NCBI GenBank assembly: GCA_037179385.1
Contig: CM074187.1
Span: 11,781,450 to 11,845,449 of the forward strand
Direction of reading: 5' to 3'
DNA length: 64,000 nt
DNA from: Holothuria scabra
Lineage: Eukaryota; Echinodermata; Holothuroidea; Aspidochirotida; Holothuriidae
Under the pieces are notes generated by a model that searched no databases, was not told the origin of the DNA, and saw only the letters and a program-made list of their open reading frames with translations. Below, piece after piece: positions 55,771 to 64,000 of the stretch. Numbering within the stretch: the stretch's first letter is position 1; each line of letters starts with the position of its first letter. Both the position numbers and the translations under genes were made by a program.

Positions 55771-57351
55771 CAGTGGCGTAGCCACGGGGGGGCCTGGGGG
55801 GGGGCTAGGCCCCCCAGATTTTCTCCAGGCCCCCAAAGATTTTTTGATAGAGTAATTGAAAAAAATAAAAATAAAAAAATGTACAAAAATTAAAAAAAAA
55901 AAAATCATCATGGATGAATGTGTGTAAAACACATTTTGTCCGCACGTATGAAATCAAGCAATAACTTTAAAATGCCTACTTTCACTAAATTAGATAGGCC
56001 TACCGTTTGTGATCTGCACTGTCGTTTATTGTATTTCACTTCTAGGAGGAAACGAAAGTCTCGACGACAAACTTTAATGTGACTTTGTTAGGTTAAGACC
56101 CTTTCTGCCTTTCGGATGGCTGATCGATTTACTGAAAATAAGGCAATCGTACACTGGAGACCACTCTTACACGACCATTCCTATACTTTATTATACACAA
56201 AATATGCCGTAAGCAGATAAGGGTAAGGTACTACCTTCGGATAATTCTTCCCTTCCATCCTTAACAAGTAGGCCTATGTCGTGCCTCACTCTTGCCCATG
56301 ACAAGTGCCACTGTAGGACGATTTTTTTTCGACAAGTCCTCTTTTTACTAGTTGGCACTGGCGTCCGGGGGATTTGTAAAATGTCCACAAGGTCCGGATT
56401 TCATGTGTTTCCCACATGATCCATACTTCTGCTTTGAGGTTCAATTATTTTGAGGGATTTATTCGTAGTATTTTAATTTTGACTACGTAACATACCGATG
56501 AACAAATACTGCACCATTTTGCACATTGTTTCTTTGGTAGTATGTATGTCTCTTGTAAAATCTCTACAAAAACTAAAAATATTTTTATATTTTTCATGCT
56601 CCCCAAAAAGGGAAATCCGAAAACTCAGGCCTATAATCAGTTCAAAGTTTTGCCAAACACAGCACCATTTTGCATCTAGGAAATCTAACGCAAAGAAAGT
56701 TTCTCAGAAGGGGACACAACTACTTTTGGTTTTCCTGTTAAAGGGTGAGGTACTGCCTTAGGTAAGCTGAAATCCATTCAAATATTGCCGCATTTGCGGC
56801 TGGGTACATCCAGTTTAAAACACGTGGGAAGTGCCGTTTCCGGCCATCTGGAGGGGTTTTAAAGCCCAAAATTTTCTTGTACGCTCCGCGCCAACTGATA
56901 GTGGCGCTCCGCTTAGACTCAAATATTGCCGCATTTGCGATCTACGTGCTTCTGAAGTTTACAATTTTTCCCATGGGAAAGGGAGATACCGGCTCCCTTT
57001 AGTCTCATCCCCCAGGCCACAGATCAGAAGTGCCCAGTTTTGGGGTCCCTAAAAAGTGTATGTATTGCCATTTTTCATAGATTGATTTTTAATTCTCATT
57101 ATTGAGACTTCGCAGACATGACATTCGTATTTCAAGGCTGGATACATCCAGCTTAAAACACATGGGAAGTGCCGTTTTCGGCCATCTGGAGGGGTTTAAA
57201 GCCCAAAATTTTCTTGTACGCTCCGCGCCAACCCATGGTGGCGCTCCGCTTAGATAGTCTTGCCGTGCCTGACCCTCGGAGGTACCAGACCCCCCCCCCA
57301 CTTGTTACCTAGGCCCCCCCCCCCCAAAATCCCATCCTGGCTACGCCACTG
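55771..57351 (-). mobile_element. hAT-like element, copy B (1.58 kb)
   Basis: The ends are CAGTGGCGTAGCCACGG and CCTGGCTACGCCACTG. GACTAATT (55763-55770) and GACTAAAT (57352-57359) are an 8-bp target duplication with one change. The interior matches copy A in reverse: the AAGACCCTTTCTGCCTTTCG block, the TAGTTGGCACTGG block and the hairpin core. The core module occurs twice, at about 56805-56918 and 57137-57254. Non-autonomous. It interrupts the LINE at 53850-57540. Confidence 0.87.
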
Positions 57352-57540
57352 GACTAAATTTTTAAATTTTTGAGTGTCTTAACCTTTTGTTCCTTTAAAT
57401 GTTATAACTTTTTATCCTTTTTATAAATTGTTGACAATTTATTCTGGAATAAAGAATGAAAGAATGAATGAATGAATGAATAAATAAATGAATGAATGAA
57501 TGAACGAATGAATGAATGAATGGATGAATGAATGTGTTAT
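57352..57540 (+). mobile_element. 3' end of the interrupted LINE with (GAAT)n tail
   Basis: The sequence after hAT copy B, including ATTTTTAAATTTTTGAGTG and TTATTCTGGAATAAAG, ends in a GAAT-type tetranucleotide run (about 57447-57535). This is the usual form of a LINE tail, and it lies exactly where the LINE at 53850-55770 should resume. Confidence 0.7.
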
Positions 57541-57600
57541 ATATATGATTTGTACCAGAGGACTGCGAAATGAGTCGCTAACTAATTAATTTGTGACGTC

Positions 57601-57659
57601 GCACCGACAGCAAGCTTTTATCGGACACTCGTGGTTTAATAAAAGCTGTCTGTCGGTGC
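57601..57659. other. 59-nt hairpin, 21-bp stem
   Basis: The arm GCACCGACAGCAAGCTTTTAT (21 nt, 57601-57621) pairs with 57639-57659 except for two adjacent bases, over a 17-nt loop. Pairing does not continue outside the arms. The form is that of a microRNA precursor or a short foldback element. TGACGTC lies directly before the left arm. Confidence 0.6.
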
Positions 57660-58376
57660 ACTCTAAAACACATTGGTTAGGTTTGATGAATGTGGGGGTC
57701 ACGGATTAACCTACCTTTCTCTGGTTAAAATAACCAGGAAATACGGGTCAAAATTAACATTACATTGGTAAAATCGATTAATTATTTTGAATTGTGGTCC
57801 AATATCAAAATAATAGTAAATTTTAACCAGTCTTCCTCGGTTATTTTAAGCAAGAATTGGTTGGTTACTTTTTTTTTTTTTAAATCTCTATAGTATTTTC
57901 TTTCGGTTTACTTTCTTGTTTTCCTTTTTATTTTTCTTCCGGGGGGGGGAGGGGGCGGTAGGACTTTGACGCCACGCACACACGCTTGATAATATATTGA
58001 ATTACTTGTCGGCCATAATGATCGTAAGGTTTTACCTAACGCACTATACTTCGTATACGTCTCTAATTTATTTAAAGATTCTAAACGAATGTAGTATTCT
58101 TTTAAAATATGCTCCGGTTAGGTCAAATGTATGATAGTAATTATGGGTCCCGTCATTAGCAAATTAGAGCTCTTATGATTGAGGTACATGATTTTCCTTC
58201 TGTGACAGAGTTGTTTATTTCCTCCTTTTCTTTATTTTCATTCCGACTTTTTCCCTTCCATTTTTCAACCAGGAGAGCGCATGTGCCCAAAATGTCCAAA
58301 TATATCTCTAAAATAATCAATTTGACCTAAGTACAGAAACTGACAGGACTTGGTTATATTTAGGTAGATGGGATTT
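57660..58376. other. No gene recognised
   Basis: AT-rich, with T-runs near 57868 and a G-rich GGGGGGGAGGGGGCGG at about 57941-57956. Nothing else could be supported. Confidence 0.4.
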
Positions 58377-58830
58377 AAAGGGAGAGTCCGGTGACAATTT
58401 TTAATTGCTTCAAAAAATCAAGGTATTTTTTATTCTCTATATTGGTGAAAATTCCGTCTCAATGGTATGTTGCGGGAAGTTCAGAAGTTATGGCTTTTTA
58501 AAGAAAATATTCAAACCACAGTAGCACATTGCATTGTGGGGAATCTGTGATATCATACCGGCAGATTAATTGAGCATCTTTTGTATTTTTATGTATTGTT
58601 CATACATGCAAATGAAATATGCAGACACTTTTAGAGCTGCAACATTTGTGCTCATTAACTTTTCAGGTCAACCTTAAAGGAAAAATATTCAATGTTCCAC
58701 TGGTGTGAAGATTTTTTAGGTCAAGTTTACTCCAATTTTAAAGAACAACAAAAGATTTTAAAAGAAATCTGCTGGTGTGTCATTTTGCAACCTTGGAGCA
58801 ACGAGGAGTCTGTTTTTGACAAAGATAACC
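58377..58830. repeat. Repeat split by hAT copy C, left part
   Basis: A unit starting AAAGGGAGAGTCCGGTGACA, a type of start common in short interspersed elements, is cut at 58830 by hAT copy C. It appears to continue at 60084-60200, where the target duplication AGATAACC is repeated. Confidence 0.45.
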
Positions 58831-60083
58831 CAGTGGCGTATCCATGGCGGGGGGGGGGGGGGGGGGCCTAGCCCACCCAGATTTTCTTCAGTCCCCAGAT
58901 TTTTTGCGTTCTGATAAAGTTATTAAGAAAAAATAACATTTTTGAACGGAAATAAACTTTGAGGTATTTCCTTCAAAGACAGTTAATAAATAAAATGTGT
59001 AAAAATTAAGAAAACATGCATGAATGTGGGTAAAACATTTTGTGCGCACGTATGAAATCTTCAAAATGCCCATACTTTCACTAAATTAGATACCGTATAT
59101 AATATGCACTGGCGTTTATTGCATTTCACTTCGAAGATGAAACGAACGTCTCGACGACAAACTCGAATGTGACTTGGTTAGGTTGAGACCCTTTCTGCCT
59201 TTCGGATGGCTGGTTAATTTACTGAAAACAAGGCAACCATAGGCTGGAGACCAATTTCTTACACGACCATTCCTAAACTTTATCATACACAAAATATGCC
59301 TTATATATGTGACATGAAATGAAGCATTATTTTGGGGAAATTCCCCCAAATTATGACGTCACAAAATTTTGAAATCGTCAAAAATCATGTATTTCGAAAA
59401 ATGGGCGTTTCATGGACTGCTTTCACTGCCCTTACAAAAAAGGTGAGGCAAGTTAGTTCCAAATTCGCAGGTTTTCACATGTTTTTTCCAGGTGTTGTCA
59501 CAGGTTTTTGCATGAAGACCTGTGTTTTCCCCTGACATTGACGCAGGTTGATCATTTGCCACGACAGGTTTGACACAGGTTTTTATGTGCAAAATGTGTG
59601 GTGATGTAAACAATGGTAACCAAAGAATTCTTCAACAAAACCTGTGGCTTGATATTAAAGGCAAGGAAAGGTGTGCCGAACCTGCGTCAAATCTGTATGT
59701 AGAAGGTTCCAAAAACGCAGGTTTTCCACCCAAGAACATGCGTGATTTCCTTTGTTTTTCCACGCGTGATCACACATGGTGCAGACACAGGTTAGCGCAC
59801 CTTTATATCATTTCGTAGCATAACTGATTAAGTTTACCTTAATTAGAACAATTTAGAAATTTTGGTGTAAAATGAACAAAAGATCGTTTTTGTACAAAAC
59901 TTTTCGATATGTGTCGTGCCTCTTTCCTGCCCATGACAAGTGCCACGTACTGTAGACCATTTTTTTTTTCGACAAGTCCTCTTTTTATTAGTTGACACTG
60001 GCTATCGAGCGGATTTGTAAAATGCCCACAAGGTACGAATTTTATGTGTCCCCCCTAAAAATTCCATCGTGGCGACGCCACTG
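58831..60083 (-). mobile_element. hAT-like element, copy C (1.25 kb)
   Basis: The ends are CAGTGGCGTATCCATGG and CGTGGCGACGCCACTG. AGATAACC flanks both sides (58823-58830 and 60084-60091), a perfect 8-bp target duplication. It begins with an 18-base G-run. The 58930-59290 block matches copy B and copy A in reverse. Unlike them it holds an array of ACACAGGTTTT-like words at 59455-59800. No transposase. Copy C has the most intact target duplication of the three. Confidence 0.88.
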
Positions 60084-60091
60084 AGATAACC

Positions 60092-61100
60092 TATCTTCAA
60101 ACAGAATTTTCTTCAATTTTGAACAAGCTATGATGTGTAGTTTGAAGGGAGTGCTATAAAAATTTCTCTAATTTATTTAAGACCTTATGAAATCTACACC
60201 GGGATATTTCACAACACACCAACACGAATGTGTTATATAGTGTTAGTCAACTCGAATAAAAAGTTCAAAAATTAAAATTTATTCTTCAGTATGGTTCAAG
60301 TTCAACTTGGTTTCCCATTATCCGCCCAATACGACATGAGGGAAATACCGTGGTCATTTTCTACAACCCCCTACTGTAGCTCATAGGGGCGCCAAGTCTA
60401 TAGGATAGACATAGTCTCGCTAAGGCTCTTCTAAACTGATAAAACTTTACCTCCTTTTGCAAGGAATATACTTCCATTAGCATAATGGCTCCCGAAAAAT
60501 GAGTACCGTACTCGAGCAAAAAGGCTAGCTGAAACCTTTTTTTCGAATACATTGCCCGTTTTCGTTACCTGGAATAGCTTTTATAAGCGTTCTTATTCTT
60601 TGCACTATTAGTACATAAAAACTTTTTTTCCCTGTATTTCTCATGATTTTCTTGTTTGTTCTACATAGAAGAAATCGAATGTCTGAGACTTGTCCATTTC
60701 TTTTGAGGAGAATCATAATAAAACGATCAGAGCCGGAGCTCTGAAACGATCTTGGAAGTCCGCCCTGTTTAGTTCTACTTTGTTGGATTTACAGAGAAAT
60801 CGATTTGCGTTTTCTCCCTGACCGCGCCGTTCTCGGCTTCTGTAAAATACGCGACGAACTGTGCGCGATTACTATGGATACAATTTCAAGGAAGTGCCGT
60901 GGCGCGGCGCCAAGCGTGCAGGCCTGGGTTGAGTAGGCGCAAGGTCAGAAAAGTAGTGGGATTCAGAAGAAATTTGGGGTCTGAGCAGAGAGCTGCAAGG
61001 TGTAACGTTTAGTACATGCACAGTACATAAGGCATATAAGGGCAGGGGAATTAAGGCGCAGCTGTTCAAGTGCTTTAGCCTTGGCGTAACGTTAGGTTTC
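60092..61100. other. No gene recognised; CpG-richer from about 60720
   Basis: 60720-61000 contains many CG dinucleotides (CCGCGCC, GTGCCGTGGCGCGGCGCC, ACGCGACG) unlike its AT-rich surroundings, as at promoters or young elements. It precedes the CRE pair at 61173. No exon was recognised. Confidence 0.4.
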
Positions 61101-61172
61101 TCAATATATCTTCGAGCATCTCACCATGGCAGTTCCGACCAGGCTCACCTTAAATCGACGGTACTTCGATCC

Positions 61173-61198
61173 TGACGTCAGAATTTATCATGACGTCA
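61173..61198. promoter_or_regulatory. Two consensus CRE sites, TGACGTCA twice
   Basis: The palindrome TGACGTCA occurs at 61173-61180 and again at 61191-61198, 18 bp apart from start to start. This is the consensus for CREB/ATF factors. A CACCATGGCAG start with a favourable context is nearby (61122-61132), but its frame runs only 43 codons. The CpG-richer sequence just upstream supports a promoter. No attached gene was identified. Confidence 0.35.
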
Positions 61199-61559
61199 TT
61201 ATTTTAAGACACACCGCGGGAAATGAGAAAAGTTTGTCGAACTCTGTTCGAACATAGCAACACAACTTGGCCGCACTTTAATAATAGCTCCATGAGTTAA
61301 GTAGCTGCACTCATCACAAGGACAACGGAGACTGGAACAGAACTGAGAGCACTTGAATGGAGCCATTGCTCAATGCGTAAATAGTCATTATACCTCTTGC
61401 TAAGCTTAATGGCCGGGCTGCTCTTGTTTACATGTATTGGATGTTCAATAGACGGTTTAAATTAATACTGGGAAGTGCTAGAGGCTCATTTATAGGACAT
61501 TTGGGTGACCAAAGAGGCCAAGGAAATGAGGGTGTCCGCGAGACTAAACAAAAGGTATC

Positions 61560-62092
61560 CTTTACTGGCATACGCGGAAAGGGGGGCTTCGGGGCTTCCC
61601 CTCCTTGCATGATGGTTGCCGATTGCATGTGTGGCACCATATTGCTTGCAGGGACTCCAGCCTTTCTTGCAAACTTTCAAAGAGGAAGGATTATCTCCCA
61701 AGGCCCACTCACAGTCACTGATGCCAAATTATTTTAAGGTTCCGAAAAGTACGCACATTTTGTAACACTTCAAATTTTCCTTCAAAATGTAGCATACATA
61801 GCACCAGATTGCATGTTAGCTGAGATCAAATTTTTCAAAAAATTCCAAAGTGGAAGGGATCCTCCCCCTTACACCCTGCTGACCATCGCTACTGCCCTTT
61901 TATTTTAGTTCCTAAAATATCATGATGCAAAGTATATAACGAATTTTGCTTCTAAAGGTCGAAGCCTTAAATAGCACCAGATTGCAAAATTTTCCAAAGG
62001 CGAGGTCATATATCTCCCGCAGGCCTGCGATTCTTCAGTATACTGCATTCCCCTAGCTGCTTTCATAGAAATCCTGGGTACGCCACTGGTAT
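61560..62092. mobile_element. Likely hAT-type element end, poorly resolved
   Basis: The right end GGGTACGCCACTG at 62079-62091 is of the CAGTGGCGTA type. Three similar blocks with CACCA-ATTGCATG-TTTTCAAAG order (about 61630-61700, 61800-61870 and 61975-62005) suggest internal tandem repetition. The left end is not certain. Confidence 0.45.
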
Positions 62093-64000
62093 TTTTAATT
62101 TTCTGGTGTCGCGAGCACTGCGGTTTTAATTGCGGTCATGGGGCCCCGAACCTGCCCTCATTTTTGGTCGCGGAAGCCCCTACATTTTTCGCAAAGTGAC
62201 CATGCATTCCTGGAAAGGAGGACACGGAACACCACCTGGGGAGGGATCTAAGGGGGTCTTCAATCGGGGAGGGGGTACAGTGTCTAGATGCAAATGGTAA
62301 AATATTGGAGCTTAAATCAGTTTCTCTTACCCGAATGAAGTAATATATGTGCTCGGTCAGCAATATCCGGCGGTCCGTCATTGTAGGCTTTCGATCGGCC
62401 ATGAATTGGTGGTTGGGAAATTAAGAACCACAAGAGGGCCCGGCCATTGGTGGTCTGCTGGCTACGCTCCGGGAAAAAAAAATTGTATACCAGGTAAAAT
62501 TTTCGGTCAATCAAGTTTCATCGTCGTCGGAGGACCGCTGGCGAGCCACCTAACATTTTTCCGACGGACCGCCGAAGTGGTCTGCGACCGTCCGTTGCCG
62601 GGCCCATTAAATTTGCTGACCGGGTGCTTTTGGTTTTCAAAGAAAAGAAAAAAATATGACCAAAAAATGTCAGGTCACTGACATTGAAGACGGTTAATCT
62701 GATGTTTCTCTGTTGAGTGTGCTGCAAGACAAACACTTCAGTCTCCATTGGGCTCCTTAGGTTCAACACGCCCAGGTGGACCTGACTGTGAGGGAAGTAG
62801 ACCCAGCACAAGGCCCATAGCCAAAAAATTTCCAATTTTTTTCTGTTGTGGACTGTGGGTGATGGGAAATTGTCAGCGTGAGAGTTTTTGGTGAGGGAGA
62901 GGGAGAGGCAAGGTACACGTGGGTGGTGAAACCTTTGCCTTGATTTTTCAAGCACCGGAAATACCAAATGGTGCCAGATTTTCGACCATAACAGAATTAA
63001 TCTTGAAGGGTAGGTGGTCGTTAACTGGGGCAATTTTTATTTTTCATCACAAATTTCAAGACCTTTTATTGCAAAATTCTGGAGCAGAACTAGACATGTC
63101 AGGGTGGGGGTCAAGGGGAGCTGAACTTAGCGACAGTGATTGATAGACAGATGCAATTCTCTTCTGGAAATATCTAACATTAATACTGCCCAAAAGCAAT
63201 CCGTTGCTGTGGGGTTTACAGAAAATTAGGAAAAATCACAACCCATCAGAGAATTGGAAATAACATTTTCTGCATGTTTGGGGAGGGGGTGGAATTTTTC
63301 ACTTGGAGAAAACGGAAATTGATCCATGCCTTAATTCGCTTTTCAAAGGCAGAATCAACTCGCGTAAAATCTGGTAGTCACACTTTTATTTTTTAAATTC
63401 CAAATCTCAGTTGGGAGGGGAGGTTTCCCTTGGGGACTCCCCCTTCCCCCTGGTGACACCACTGCCACTGACACTACCCCACTGGCTCTGACTGTAGCCT
63501 AGGAAAGCTACTAAATGAAGCAAACTGAAATAACTGGGGGACCAATGAGATGGAGGACTAAAGGTACCTCTTCGTGATTCTGATGATACCTTTATGTCCC
63601 CCATTTTTTCATTATCGTACTTGAATGGTTGATTTCAAGGTTTGTTACTCCACATTTTCAATGTTTCCAGCAGTAGCTGAACCAGGATTTCAAGCATGGG
63701 AAGGAGAAGGGAAATGAAGGATAAAGGAAAATGTTGAGGGCAAAAATTTTTCACACGTATCATGATACTGAGCACAAAGTTCGGGTTTTGCATGTAGGAT
63801 GAAAGGCCCAACGGTGAAATCCAGGCACAAAGTCCACAGAACCTCTAGCATTTAAGCATATCTCTGGGATAAACTATGTCTTATATAGTTACATCTGGTT
63901 CAGAGTTGGGGGCTACTGGGGGTGGGGGGATTCTGCAAGGGGAAAATACCCCCATGACCTCCCGGTGCCACCACTGATTCTCAGCCTGGGAATATGAAAC
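62093..64000. other. Repeat-like sequence; no gene recognised
   Basis: The GGGCCCGGCC and GCCGGGCCC words near 62437 and 62595, and GCCACTG-like words near 63462 and 63968, hint at transposon ends. 63195-63285 carries a weak copy of the GAAATGGCATTTC core. The 171-codon frame at 62518-63033 (minus) shows no domain and overlaps other frames. Confidence 0.35.

Noticed and set aside
61411..61465. Signal-peptide-like mini-ORF (MAGLLLFTCIGCSIDGLN)
   Set aside because: It stops after 18 codons and the only donor-like site (GTTTAA) is weak, so it is not called an exon.
62518..63033. 171-codon open frame on the minus strand
   Set aside because: No domain, signal peptide or splice-site support; overlaps other open frames and repeat-like sequence.
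1..64000. CRISPR array, bacterial operons, ribosome binding sites
   Set aside because: None found; spliced genes and LINE/SINE content show the DNA is from an animal nucleus.

Overview
This is a window of nuclear DNA from an animal. Genes are split by GT-AG introns, introns run to many kilobases, and LINEs, SINEs and DNA transposons fill most of the space. The best guess is a deuterostome invertebrate, perhaps an echinoderm such as a sea cucumber. That rests on the transposon mix (L2/CR1-type LINEs, hAT-like elements, a pogo/Tigger relic), on a divergent ADAM10 and on a secreted C-type lectin; no single feature proves it.

Two host genes are supported. On the minus strand, positions 25974 down to 318, lies the 5' part of an ADAM10-like membrane metalloprotease. 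Seven exons join in frame with canonical splice sites into about 370 residues: signal peptide, whole prodomain with cysteine switch and furin-type site, and the catalytic domain as far as the HELGH zinc motif. The rest of the gene lies left of base 1. On the plus strand, 48882-48933 encodes a signal peptide and 52501-52661 the first third of a C-type lectin domain; the phases match. The rest of the lectin was not found before 64000. The two genes are divergently transcribed and share no evident pathway.

Layout. 1-26.3 kb: ADAM10-like exons, with introns holding a dispersed repeat that carries nuclear-receptor DR1-like sites, a 3 kb TIR element with another nested inside, a foldback MITE, a Tigger pseudogene, an L2-type LINE split by a SINE, and a LINE with a long open reverse transcriptase. 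26.4-28.7 kb: a SINE split by a hAT-like element, itself split by a smaller element. 29-37 kb: no recognised gene; a possible promoter, a LINE relic and a GC-palindrome tandem array. 37.2-39.5 kb: L2-type LINE. 39.5-48.8 kb: a long inverted repeat, small 8-bp-TSD elements and a short perfect-looking hairpin. 48.9-52.7 kb: lectin exons. 52.7-64 kb: a decayed LINE split by a hAT copy, a further hairpin, a third hAT copy, a paired CRE site and unresolved repeats.

The transposons are often nested and dated by their target-site duplications. The most unusual signals are a hairpin core shared by elements with different ends, two pre-miRNA-sized hairpins (44108-44164 and 57601-57659), the covarying GC palindromes at 35.2-35.9 kb, and the 150-bp inverted repeat at 41.7-42.3 kb. 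No complete new system with several cooperating genes is visible.
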